Positions 7,104-13,944 of a stretch of 13,971 nucleotides of DNA are shown here, in pieces. The notes under the pieces are model-generated. The model had not been told where the DNA came from and ran no database searches. It saw nothing but the letters and a program-made list of their open reading frames with translations. Each line of letters starts with the position of its first letter. The first letter of the stretch is position 1. Origin of the DNA: an uncultured Collinsella sp. Its GTDB lineage: Bacteria > Actinomycetota > Coriobacteriia > Coriobacteriales > Coriobacteriaceae. Both the position numbers and the translations under genes were made by a program. The DNA lies in the NCBI GenBank assembly GCA_902478875.1, contig CABSMZ010000030.1, positions 1 to 13,971 of the forward strand, read 5' to 3'.

Positions 7104-7153
7104 CATCATGGTGCTCCCCAACCGTGATGAAGGGACCAGGAGGTCCTGGCCCC
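7104..7153. terminator. Two hairpins between convergent genes, possible bidirectional terminator
   Basis: Hairpin one: CATCATGGT (7104-7112) with ACCGTGATG (7121-7129), one G-T pair, 8-nt loop. Hairpin two: GGGACCAGG (7132-7140) with CCTGGCCCC (7145-7153), one mismatch, 4-nt loop. They occupy the 72-bp gap between convergent stop codons. Neither has a T-run, so termination may depend on Rho or be incomplete. Confidence 0.4.
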
Positions 7154-7168
7154 ACGATCCGTAGATGA

Positions 7169-8521
7169 TTAGGCAAGGAGCCACTTCCATGCGGGCACAA
7201 CGTGTACCACACCGTGTTCGCATGGAATATCGGCCTGCTCATCCATGGTAACGATTGCCGACTCGCCAAGATCGAACTGGGCCATCGAGGCATCAAGCGC
7301 GGCAATTTCGCGCTCGCGCGTTTTCTCACTTGCCATATCCACACTCACCTGAATCAGGCTATAAGCCCGCATGAGAAGTGCGTCCCCAGCCACAAAGTCC
7401 ACCTCATGGCTTTTGCTCTTCTCTTTGATCAGCAGGCGGCAGACCGAGCCGGTCCTCACCGCGGGAGTCCTTCTTCTTAGCGCATTGAACACTGCGGTCT
7501 CGAGCCTCTGGCCCTGGTCCAATGCCGATGCGGGAGAGAATGCTCCAAACATCGCAGGGTCGACAGCATAGACCTTAGACGCAGACCGCATGTTATTTGC
7601 CAGTGAACGCGTGAACTCCGGCACGGAGAACAGCAGGTAGGCGTCCTCATAATACTCAAGTAAGTCGCTGAGCGAATTACGACTGACGGGTATCTGCCTG
7701 CTCTTGAACTCGTTGTACACTTTGTTCACCGACAGCTCTCGTCCCGAAGATGCCATACACCGCGCTAGGAACAGCGATGCCAGGCGAGGGTTCTTGACGT
7801 CGTAACGCTCAATGACGTCCATAGCGACCGTTCGCGAAGCATATTCCTGTAGCAGCTGAATCGCGTCTGCGGGCGTCTGCTCAAGCGTCGCGATGAATCC
7901 CCCTCGTTCAAGATATCCGATCAGATGATGTCGAAGCAGCGCTGCATCGCTTGGGGAAAAGGTCGCATCTGGCTCGAAAACGCTCCCCGTCTTATACCGA
8001 ACGTATTCCGAAAAACTCAACGGAAAAAGCTCCCGTATAAGAGAACGACCCCTGAACTCGCTCTTAAGCTCTGAGGACAGCATCTTAGAAGAAGATCCCG
8101 TCACATAGACGGTCGCTTTCTCCGTATCGACTACACGCCGCAGAAACGCACCCCATTCGGGAATTTCCTGGATCTCGTCAAAGAAAATGTAAGCGCCCTC
8201 GGTTCGAGCAGCAGGATACAGCGCATAGAACGTATCGAGCACGTCCGCCAGCAGCGATGACTCATACGGGCGCAAGCGCTCGTCCTCAAAATTAAAGTAA
8301 AGCATCCGGTCAAGCTCGACGCCCCGGCCCTGAAGCCGCTGCATCTCCTGATACAGGCGATACGTCTTTCCACAACGGCGGGCCCCCACAATCACATTTA
8401 CGATGTTGTCGCGCTTTGGCTCCTGTGGGTTTCCTAGATCAAGGTCTCGCTCAAAGACCTGCGGAACCCCCTGCTGTTCAAAGTCCTTTATTTTCTGGGC
8501 GATCAAGTCGTTGAATGCCAT
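7169..8521 (-). CDS. AAA_14/DUF4143 family ATP-binding protein
   Basis: Encodes 450 residues. The N-terminal ATPase domain has Walker A GARRCGKT (46-53), Walker B YIFFDEI (111-117), a TGSSSKM sensor-type motif (141-147) and RGR (157-159). This matches the AAA_14 domain of a large family of prokaryotic ATPases of unclear biology. The C-terminal part fits DUF4143: a DNA-binding-like helical region around 260-300, then E341, the EVDF motif (373-376) and IQVSV (390-394). That is the spacing of a PD-(D/E)xK nuclease-like fold. Length and domain order are normal and no key residue is missing. A GGAGAA Shine-Dalgarno precedes the ATG. It stands alone, with its promoter inside a long inverted repeat. 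Such genes are often strain-variable; a defence or mobile-element link is only a guess. Confidence 0.9.
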   Translation of the reverse strand: MAFNDLIAQKIKDFEQQGVPQVFERDLDLGNPQEPKRDNIVNVIVGARRCGKTYRLYQEMQRLQGRGVELDRMLYFNFEDERLRPYESSLLADVLDTFYALYPAARTEGAYIFFDEIQEIPEWGAFLRRVVDTEKATVYVTGSSSKMLSSELKSEFRGRSLIRELFPLSFSEYVRYKTGSVFEPDATFSPSDAALLRHHLIGYLERGGFIATLEQTPADAIQLLQEYASRTVAMDVIERYDVKNPRLASLFLARCMASSGRELSVNKVYNEFKSRQIPVSRNSLSDLLEYYEDAYLLFSVPEFTRSLANNMRSASKVYAVDPAMFGAFSPASALDQGQRLETAVFNALRRRTPAVRTGSVCRLLIKEKSKSHEVDFVAGDALLMRAYSLIQVSVDMASEKTREREIAALDASMAQFDLGESAIVTMDEQADIPCEHGVVHVVPAWKWLLA

Positions 8522-8528
8522 GATTCTC

Positions 8529-8590
8529 CAATCTTGCTCTCTATCTAATCAAAATTATACTGATTCTTGATTAGCTAGAGAGCAAGATTG
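8529..8590. repeat. 24-bp inverted repeat around the ATPase promoter
   Basis: Arms 8529-8552 and 8567-8590 match at 23 of 24 positions (mismatch T8544/C8575), with a 14-bp centre. The outer end touches the GGAGAA ribosome binding site of the ATPase gene. The inner TTGATTAG half-motif occurs a third time outside the palindrome at 8599-8606. A transcript starting from the internal -10 box would not contain the full hairpin, so the symmetry more likely works at DNA level as an operator, or acts on read-through RNA from upstream. Confidence 0.8.
8554..8559 (-). promoter_or_regulatory. Consensus -10 box (TATAAT) for the ATPase gene
   Basis: The minus strand reads TATAAT within the 14-bp centre of the inverted repeat, 33 bp before the ATG. 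No good -35 box lies 17 bp upstream (CTCTCT); TTGCTC at 20-bp spacing is the nearest candidate. Dependence on an activator bound to the palindrome, or simple repression by it, are both possible. Confidence 0.55.
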
Positions 8591-8612
8591 TGTGTAGTTT
8601 GATTAGCACTTA

Positions 8613-8763
8613 AGCAAGTTTTATCACCGTTATTGCTCCGAAGGATATCGAGTGGCTAAGAGGACAACCGAGCTCGAATGCGACTCCCCGAGCAGTCAAT
8701 TTGGGACGGGGCTTTTATGACTACCCTCCCCCTGTAGAAAAATCCCCAACGCAGTTGCGGTGA
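8613..8763 (+). other. Intergenic stretch, possible gene remnant
   Basis: Between the ATPase promoter and the hairpin repeat there is no ORF with a plausible start. An open frame of about 49 codons without ATG, GTG or TTG plus Shine-Dalgarno runs to the TGA at 8761-8763 (its end reads PPPVEKSPTQLR) and enters the left arm of the hairpin repeat. It may be the tail of a decayed gene or part of a larger dispersed repeat, or it may be chance. Confidence 0.2.
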
Positions 8764-8819
8764 AATAGGGACTGTTTTTGCTGGTCAAACCGCAAAACAA
8801 TCCCTATTTCACCGCAACT
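8753..8819. repeat. Long hairpin repeat, REP/MITE-like
   Basis: A 19-bp perfect stem (AGTTGCGGTGAAATAGGGA at 8753-8771 with 8801-8819), then one C-A mismatch, six more pairs, one bulged T (8779) and two more pairs (G8780-C8793, C8781-G8792), closing on a small GGT/ACC tip. The whole 67 bp folds almost end to end. It lies 24 bp past the stop codon of the small proline-rich gene, without a U-tract, so it is not a standard terminator. It has no coding content and resembles small non-autonomous palindromic repeats. Confidence 0.75.
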
Positions 8820-8843
8820 TATTGGTGGCCTTTTGGGTGGCAC

Positions 8844-9038
8844 TCAGCGCCACGGATCGGCTTCGAACATCGGCTCGCGCTCGGGACGGCGATCGCTGTA
8901 GGGATCGTAGCCGTCGTCGTCCTCGTTCTCGGCACGGATGTAGGGGTCGCGCGGCTTGGGCGCAGGCTTGGGCGCAGGCCTGGGTGCGGCGGGCGCTACC
9001 TCAGCCGCCGGCGCGCTTGTCTTGATCTCGTCTTTCAT
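8844..9038 (-). CDS. Small Pro/Ala-rich acidic protein, unknown function
   Basis: Encodes 64 residues and is not recognised. Residues 8-30 are rich in Ala and Pro (APAAPRPAPKPAPKPRDPY), followed by an acidic, tyrosine-containing tail (ENEDDDGYDPYSDRRP) ending in DPWR. It has no membrane segment or cysteine and is probably disordered. The ATG at 9036-9038 is supported by an AAGGAG Shine-Dalgarno 8 nt upstream. A longer in-frame start at 9110 would lie inside the clpB terminator stem and is rejected. It follows clpB on the same strand but is separated by the terminator, so it probably has its own promoter, which I could not locate. Confidence 0.6.
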   Translation of the reverse strand: MKDEIKTSAPAAEVAPAAPRPAPKPAPKPRDPYIRAENEDDDGYDPYSDRRPEREPMFEADPWR

Positions 9039-9090
9039 CTGAATAGCTCCTTGCCATGTGCTCACGTTCAACACCATCGATTGTCGCACG

Positions 9091-9127
9091 AAAAAGGGCG
9101 GCGGACCCAATTGGATCCGCCGCCCTT
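9091..9127 (-). terminator. clpB intrinsic terminator
   Basis: A perfect 12-bp stem (AAGGGCGGCGGA at 9094-9105 with TCCGCCGCCCTT at 9116-9127), 10-nt loop. In the minus direction it is followed by a T-run (the A-run at 9091-9095). It lies 45 bp past the clpB stop codon. Confidence 0.93.
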
Positions 9128-9171
9128 GGCGTTTAGAGACGGCTGGTAGATTTTAAGGCATGTCCCAAAAT

Positions 9172-11799
9172 CTACTCGGCGTCGGGAACCTCGTAGGTGG
9201 CCGCCGGCGTGTTGTCGCACACGACGGTAAAGCCGCCGTCCTTGCCGGCATCGACCGTCACCTGATCGCCCTCGCGCACCGTGCCGTCGATGATGGCGGC
9301 GGCGATGGCGTCCACGACCTCGCGCTGGACCAGGCGCTTGAGCGGACGGGCACCGAACACGGGGTCCAGGCCACCCACGGCGAGCATCTGCTTGGCCGCC
9401 GGGGTGATGGCAAGCGTCATGCGCTCCTTGGCCAGACGCGCGCGGACGTCGGCGAGCTGGATGTCGACGATCTTCTCGATCTGCGCCATACCGAGCGGAT
9501 GGAACACCACGATATCGTCGATACGGTTGAGGAACTCGGGACGGAAGGTCTGAGCCATGGCAGCGTCGACCTGATGGCGCATCTCCTCCTCGTCCTTACC
9601 GGACAGATCGGCGATGGCCTTGGAGCCCACGTTGGACGTCATGATGATAATCGTGTTCTTGAAGGACACCTGGCGACCCTGGCCATCGGTCAGACGACCG
9701 TCATCAAGCACCTGCAACAGCACGTTAAAGACATCCGGATGAGCCTTCTCCATCTCGTCGAGCAAGATCACGGAGTACGGACGACGGCGCACGGCCTCGG
9801 TGAGCTGACCGCCCTCGTCGTAGCCCACGTATCCCGGGGGCGCACCAATCAGACGCTGGACGCTGAACTTCTCCATATACTCGGACATGTCGATACGCAC
9901 GAGCGCACGCTCGTCATCGAACAGGCACTCGGCCAGCGCCTTGGCGAGCTCGGTCTTACCCACGCCGGTGGGGCCCAGGAAGAAGAAGCTGCCGATGGGC
10001 TTGTCCGGATCGGAGAGGCCCGCACGGCTGCGACGCACGGCCGCGGCGACAGCGGAGACCGCCTCGTCCTGGCCGATGACGCGCTTATGCAGCTCGCCCT
10101 CCAAGCCCTTCAGCTTGTCGAGCTCGCCCTGCATCATCTTGGACACGGGCACGCCGGTCCAGGCACTCACGACCTCGGCGATCTCATCAGAGGTCACCTG
10201 TTCGTTGAGGCCCTCGCCGTCCTGCTGCTTTTGTGCCTCGAGCGCAGCCTCGGAATCCTGAATCTGCTGCTGCAGGCCCGGAATCACGGAGTAGCGCAGC
10301 TCGGACGCACGACCTAAATCGCCGTTGCGCGTCGCACGCTCCTCCTCGCTCTTGGCCTCGTCGAGCTGCCCCTTGAGCTCCTGCACGTGGTCAATGGCGT
10401 TCTTCTGGTTGAGCCAGCCGGCCTTTTGCACGTTGAGTTTTTCCTGGACCTCGGCGATCTCTTGGCGCAGGGCCTCCAGACGCTCCTTGGAGGCGTCATC
10501 GGTCTCCTTCATGAGCGCCTGCTCCTCGATCTGCAGCTGGGTGAGCTGACGCGTGGTGGCGTCGATCTCGACCGGCATGCTGTCGAGTTCCATGCGCAGG
10601 CGGCTTGCCGCCTCATCGACCAGATCGATGGCCTTGTCGGGCAGGAAGCGGTCGGCGATGTAGCGATCGGAGAGGTCGGCAGCTGCCACGAGCGCGCTAT
10701 CGGTGATATGCACGCCGTGGAAGATCTCGTACTTCTCCTTCAGGCCACGCAGGATCGAGATGGTGTCCTCGACGGTAGGCTCGCTCACCATCACGGTCTG
10801 GAAACGACGGGCGAGCGCCGCGTCCTTCTCGATGTACTTGCGGTATTCGTCGAGCGTGGTCGCGCCGATCGCGTGCAGGTCGCCACGGGCGAGCGCCGGT
10901 TTGAGGATGTTGCCGGCGTCCATGGAGCCCTCGGTGGCACCCGCGCCCACGATGGTATGGAGCTCATCGATGAACAGGATGACCTTGCCTTCGGACTTTT
11001 GGACTTCCTTGAGTACAGCCTTCAAGCGGTCCTCGAACTCGCCGCGGTACTTGGCACCGGCGACCAGCGCGCTCATGTCGAGCTCGATGAGGTCGCGGTC
11101 GCGCAGGGTGCTCGGCACGTCGCCGGCCACGATACGCTGGGCGATGCCCTCGACGATGGCCGTCTTGCCGACGCCCGGCTCGCCGATGAGCACGGGGTTG
11201 TTCTTGGTGCGGCGGGACAGGACCTGGATGGTACGGCGAATCTCGTCGGTACGACCGATGACCGGGTCGAGCTTGCCGGCACGGGCGAGGTCGCAGATGT
11301 TGCGACCGTACTGCTCCAGTGCCTCAAACTGGGTCTTGTCCTCGGCAGATGTCACGCGGTCATCGCCACGCAGCTCCTCGTAGACTTGCTCGATGCGCTC
11401 CTTGGTGACGCCGGCGTCGCGCAGCACGCGGCCCGCCTCGCCCTTGTCCTCGGCAAGCGCCATCAGCAGATGCTCAGTCACCACAAAGCTGTCGCCCATC
11501 TTGGTGGCCTTCTTCTCGGCCTTTTCGATGACGCGGACGAGCTCGTTGGAAAGACCCATCTGCTGGCCCTCGCCCGAAACCTTGGGCGCGTGGTCGATGG
11601 CATCCTGTGTGGAGCGTGCGAGCTGAGCCGGGTCGGCACCGATGCGCTCGATGATCACGGAGATATTGCGCTCGCCGGCACCGAGCAGGGCAGACAGCAG
11701 ATGAATCGGCTCCACCGCGCCGGCCTGCGCATCGGCAGCCGTGCTCATGGCGGTCTGCAGCGCCTCGCGCGACGTCATTGCTAGCTTATCGATTCTCAT
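9172..11799 (-). CDS. clpB: ClpB, ATP-dependent protein disaggregase (Hsp100)
   Basis: Encodes 875 residues, close to the usual ClpB length. ClpB is a cytoplasmic hexameric AAA+ machine that pulls proteins out of aggregates and hands them to DnaK. Order: Clp_N domain (about 1-145); first ATPase with Walker A GEPGVGKT (206-213), Walker B ILFIDE (274-279) and arginine finger near 331-332; coiled-coil middle domain (about 405-525), which separates ClpB from ClpA and ClpX; second ATPase with Walker A GPTGVGKT (609-616), Walker B ILLDE (678-682) and sensor-2 GARP (816-819). No ClpP-docking IGF/L loop was seen, as expected. The ATG at 11797-11799 has an AGAGGTGA Shine-Dalgarno 4 nt upstream and gives the normal N-terminus. 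It is monocistronic, with no dnaK, grpE or hspR beside it. Confidence 0.97.
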   Translation of the reverse strand: MRIDKLAMTSREALQTAMSTAADAQAGAVEPIHLLSALLGAGERNISVIIERIGADPAQLARSTQDAIDHAPKVSGEGQQMGLSNELVRVIEKAEKKATKMGDSFVVTEHLLMALAEDKGEAGRVLRDAGVTKERIEQVYEELRGDDRVTSAEDKTQFEALEQYGRNICDLARAGKLDPVIGRTDEIRRTIQVLSRRTKNNPVLIGEPGVGKTAIVEGIAQRIVAGDVPSTLRDRDLIELDMSALVAGAKYRGEFEDRLKAVLKEVQKSEGKVILFIDELHTIVGAGATEGSMDAGNILKPALARGDLHAIGATTLDEYRKYIEKDAALARRFQTVMVSEPTVEDTISILRGLKEKYEIFHGVHITDSALVAAADLSDRYIADRFLPDKAIDLVDEAASRLRMELDSMPVEIDATTRQLTQLQIEEQALMKETDDASKERLEALRQEIAEVQEKLNVQKAGWLNQKNAIDHVQELKGQLDEAKSEEERATRNGDLGRASELRYSVIPGLQQQIQDSEAALEAQKQQDGEGLNEQVTSDEIAEVVSAWTGVPVSKMMQGELDKLKGLEGELHKRVIGQDEAVSAVAAAVRRSRAGLSDPDKPIGSFFFLGPTGVGKTELAKALAECLFDDERALVRIDMSEYMEKFSVQRLIGAPPGYVGYDEGGQLTEAVRRRPYSVILLDEMEKAHPDVFNVLLQVLDDGRLTDGQGRQVSFKNTIIIMTSNVGSKAIADLSGKDEEEMRHQVDAAMAQTFRPEFLNRIDDIVVFHPLGMAQIEKIVDIQLADVRARLAKERMTLAITPAAKQMLAVGGLDPVFGARPLKRLVQREVVDAIAAAIIDGTVREGDQVTVDAGKDGGFTVVCDNTPAATYEVPDAE

Positions 11800-11804
11800 G
11801 GAAT

Positions 11805-11838
11805 CACCTCTCTTGGGGTGGCCGCCCTACGGGGCGGC
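11805..11838 (-). promoter_or_regulatory. clpB leader hairpin and possible ribosome-site stem
   Basis: A perfect 7-bp GC stem (11821-11827 with 11832-11838) closed by a tetraloop lies just before the ribosome binding site. Next to it CACC (11805-11808) and GGTG (11817-11820) can pair, which would cover part of the AGAGGTGA Shine-Dalgarno. Such a fold could act as a temperature-sensitive leader, but that is inference only. Confidence 0.35.
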
Positions 11839-11879
11839 TTCACGTTGTTCGAGAAGTATTGTTGCCAGCTTTGCGCGAT

Positions 11880-11885
11880 CTTATA
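11880..11885 (-). promoter_or_regulatory. Candidate -10 box for clpB
   Basis: The minus strand reads TATAAG here, with a second AT-rich option (TATATA, 11903-11908) upstream. No convincing -35 box goes with either. I searched 11800-11976 by eye for CIRCE (GCACTC-N9-GAGTGC) and HAIR (CTTGAGT-N7-ACTCAAG) sites and saw none. Confidence 0.3.
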
Positions 11886-11976
11886 CACAAATCTAAGTCT
11901 CTATATATAAGATTTTCTGAGTGATTGAGAGGTAGGGGCAGGCACGCTCACCCACTGCGGCCTCGTCCCCTTACTA

Positions 11977-12194
11977 TCTCAATCTGTAACATCTAGCGAC
12001 TGTTTATGGCTCCAGATGTTACAAATCAAGACGAAATGACCAACGGCGCCCGTTTGTCTCAATCTGTAACATCTACTCGGCAAATAGAGCTCCATCTGTT
12101 ACAAATCGAGACGAACAGAAAACACCCGGATCAAAAATCTAAATCTGTAACACCAGGCCCACTTTTAGCGGCCAAGATGTTACAGATCGAGACA
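11977..12194. repeat. Tandem array of about 80-bp palindromic units (BIME-like)
   Basis: Six half-sites alternate in orientation. Forward copies: 11977-11994, 12057-12074 (identical, TCTCAATCTGTAACATCT) and a diverged copy at 12138-12152. Inverted copies: 12014-12031, 12094-12111 and 12176-12192. The TGTAACA cores start at 11985, 12065 and 12146, and the TGTTACA cores at 12017, 12097 and 12178, so the period is 80 then 81 bp. Each forward/inverted pair encloses 25 bp between cores and can form a hairpin; the loop and inter-unit sequences have diverged. This alternating layout is like REP elements arranged as BIMEs. There is no coding potential. Confidence 0.85.
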
Positions 12195-12203
12195 GACCGA
12201 GAA

Positions 12204-12236
12204 CTACTGCAAAGGGGACGGGTACCTTTGTGGTAG
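12204..12236. repeat. ACCACCACAAAGG-type hairpin, copy A (diverged)
   Basis: CTACTGCAAAGG pairs fully with CCTTTGTGGTAG if two G-U pairs are allowed, around a loop GGACGGGTA. The right arm and loop match copies at 13007-13041 and 13874-13908. It ends 9 bp from the stop codon of the minus-strand gene at 12246. A fragment GGGGCAGGCAC at 11935-11945 matches the loop region and may be a fourth, decayed copy. Confidence 0.75.
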
Positions 12237-12245
12237 TCGCGGTCT

Positions 12246-12917
12246 CTACTCCTTCGCCGAACCCGTACTTCCCGATTCGACGGTCCAGGGCATCTCATCC
12301 TCGAACAGCCATGTACGGGCAGACCCACTATCGCGTGCAGTCTGCGGGTCAGGCAAGCAGGTCTGTTTATAGGCATCTTGGATACACTGACCCATAAAAT
12401 CGTTGAGCTCGGTCTGGTCGCCCTCCATGACATAGGCGACATCGCCGTCCATGATGTAGATGCCCGGACCCTCATTGCCCTCGTAGCCCGGATCGTACGA
12501 GACATCACATAACTTTGCGCCGTTTGCAGTGTCCAGCTCGATGGAAGAGTGGCATCCGCCAACCATGTCGTTCGCTTTTGCCCGATAGGACGCATATCCA
12601 TACCAGCGCTTAAAGGTTTTGCCCTTGAGCAACTCGGACGCCCTGTCGATCAGACTAGAATCCGTGGTATAGCGCATAGCCCCAAGCTGAATACGTGGAT
12701 AATTACTAATACCCAGCACAGCCGGCTGCTCATCAAAATCAACGGTAATGGTCTCGGGCTTGTCGTCGCCGGTCAGAAGTTCGACAGATTGAGTCACAGG
12801 CTTGACCACCGGCTCCGTCACCGCAGCAGGTAGAAACGCCATGCCGACAGTGCCCATGCCAACCACGGTAATCGCAAGCGCCAAAACAATCAATCCAATT
12901 CGGGCAGGACTTCTCAC
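12246..12917 (-). CDS. Membrane-anchored extracytoplasmic protein, unknown function
   Basis: Encodes 223 residues and is not recognised. A short basic N-terminus (MRSPAR) precedes one hydrophobic helix at about 7-29, which acts as signal anchor or uncleaved signal peptide; there is no lipobox cysteine. The remainder should lie outside the membrane and holds four cysteines (in GGCHS, KLCDV, GQCIQ and QTCLP contexts) that could form two disulfides. The acidic stretch around GDVAYVMEGDQTELND has no enzyme motif. The GTG at 12915-12917 is preferred because a GCGAGG ribosome site lies upstream; the in-frame GTG at 12956 adds 13 residues (MQVAKVCVARCFA) but lacks one. It is divergent from another small exported-protein gene of similar length and design, though the two sequences are not evidently homologous. 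Confidence 0.65.
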   Translation of the reverse strand: MRSPARIGLIVLALAITVVGMGTVGMAFLPAAVTEPVVKPVTQSVELLTGDDKPETITVDFDEQPAVLGISNYPRIQLGAMRYTTDSSLIDRASELLKGKTFKRWYGYASYRAKANDMVGGCHSSIELDTANGAKLCDVSYDPGYEGNEGPGIYIMDGDVAYVMEGDQTELNDFMGQCIQDAYKQTCLPDPQTARDSGSARTWLFEDEMPWTVESGSTGSAKE

Positions 12918-13006
12918 AGCAAAGCACCTCGCAACGCAAACCTTCGCTACCTGCACTAATGATATCGCCAGCCAGCATTATTACCAAAAGAAGCCGCGCG
13001 CTCCTC

Positions 13007-13041
13007 ACCACCACAAAGGGGACAGGCACCTTTGTGGTGGT
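13007..13041. repeat. ACCACCACAAAGG-type hairpin, copy B
   Basis: A perfect 13-bp stem (ACCACCACAAAGG with CCTTTGTGGTGGT) and a 9-nt loop GGACAGGCA, in the gap between the two divergent exported-protein genes. Read in reverse, the copy at 13874-13908 is identical except for one loop base. Confidence 0.93.
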
Positions 13042-13151
13042 TCTCGGTTTCGACGGCCAGCTGTCGCACGTTATGAGATTAAAATTGACTTGTTAGCTGA
13101 GACTATTCATTTGTCATCGAGCTTGCCTGCTCTTAGTCTCGAGGAGCGCAT

Positions 13152-13820
13152 ATGAAGCCGCCTCATTCCACCGGTCGCAACGTCATCGCCATTCTCGCCA
13201 TACCCATCGTGATGCTCTTCCTTATCGTCATCACGCCCTTTTCCCTTGGTATCACCTCGCCCTTCGATTTATGCGGAATGGTCGACGCCGGCTCGCGTGC
13301 CACCTCGCTCTCCTTTATCTGTCGCGGCGTGTTCTACGAAGACGCAATTCCCACCGGAATTTGGCAGTCAAAGTTGCCACTGCTCGGTCAGATCGACGGA
13401 TGCTCCCCCTATTTCTGCCTTGGACCTCAGGCGCTAAACTATCTAATCGACGACCAGCCACTCGACTCCATCGCCCTCGCCTACGACTACGCACCAAACA
13501 CCGATGAGCGCCACATGAACCAAGTCCTCGACAAGATGCTTGGACAGTGCGGGCTCACCGAGGAGGCCGGTCGAACCATCTATAGCAACCAGAAATTAAA
13601 GCGAACAGAACTCCGCCGTGTCGGAAAAATCAAAGGGCGAAACGGGGCCGCCTACTGGGATGCCTGGGCAACACGCGACAAGGGCGAATTCGGACACAGC
13701 ACCTATATAGTCACTGTCTACACCAAAGACGGAATTAAGGACAATGTTGACGATTTCGCGTCATCCAAACTCGGCATCCCCAAAACAACCAAGACTCCCG
13801 GCTTGGATGAAATCCTGTAG
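13152..13820 (+). CDS. Membrane-anchored extracytoplasmic protein, unknown function
   Basis: Encodes 222 residues and is not recognised. It has one N-terminal hydrophobic helix at about 10-32 (VIAILAIPIVMLFLIVITPF) after a short basic segment, and the rest is predicted outside the cytoplasm. Five cysteines occur (C41, C57, C84, C89, C133), compatible with disulfide bonds. The C-terminal half (about 105-205) is a mixed charged region without a motif I know. The start ATG is well supported by GAGGAG (13141-13146), 5 nt upstream. It is divergent from the similarly built 223-residue protein and lies between copies B and C of the hairpin repeat. A TTGACT at 13085-13090 could be its -35 box, but no matching -10 was found. 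Confidence 0.72.
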   Translation: MKPPHSTGRNVIAILAIPIVMLFLIVITPFSLGITSPFDLCGMVDAGSRATSLSFICRGVFYEDAIPTGIWQSKLPLLGQIDGCSPYFCLGPQALNYLIDDQPLDSIALAYDYAPNTDERHMNQVLDKMLGQCGLTEEAGRTIYSNQKLKRTELRRVGKIKGRNGAAYWDAWATRDKGEFGHSTYIVTVYTKDGIKDNVDDFASSKLGIPKTTKTPGLDEIL

Positions 13821-13873
13821 GGACGCCCATTAACATGCCGCTCAACGATCACAACAACATCGAGCTAGTCCCC

Positions 13874-13908
13874 ACCACCACAAAGGTGCCTGCCCCCTTT
13901 GTGGTGGT
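13874..13908. repeat. ACCACCACAAAGG-type hairpin, copy C (opposite orientation)
   Basis: The same perfect 13-bp arms as copy B, with loop TGCCTGCCC, the reverse complement of GGGCAGGCA. It is therefore inverted relative to copy B and 34 of 35 bases agree. It lies 54 bp past the stop codon at 13820 with only TTT after it, so it may help end transcription but is primarily a dispersed repeat. Confidence 0.93.
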
Positions 13909-13921
13909 TTTCGACAATCAG

Positions 13922-13944
13922 AACCACCCTTAAAAAGGGTGGTT
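13922..13944. terminator. Perfect hairpin near the contig end
   Basis: AACCACCCTT (13922-13931) and AAGGGTGGTT (13935-13944) form a perfect 10-bp stem with an AAA loop, followed by TGCTCTT. It could be the terminator of the exported-protein gene, or the end of another repeat or mobile element continuing past the window. The last bases hold no recognisable gene. Confidence 0.5.

Noticed and set aside
8529..8590. A phase-variable invertible promoter
   Set aside because: Only 14 bp lie between the arms, far too short for site-specific inversion, and no recombinase gene is nearby.
11977..12194. A CRISPR array
   Set aside because: The repeated half-sites alternate in orientation, the copies are imperfect, there are too few units and no cas genes are present.
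12006..12236. A 76-codon open frame on the plus strand
   Set aside because: It is made of the palindromic repeat array and copy A of the hairpin, has no ribosome binding site, and its residues only translate the repeats.
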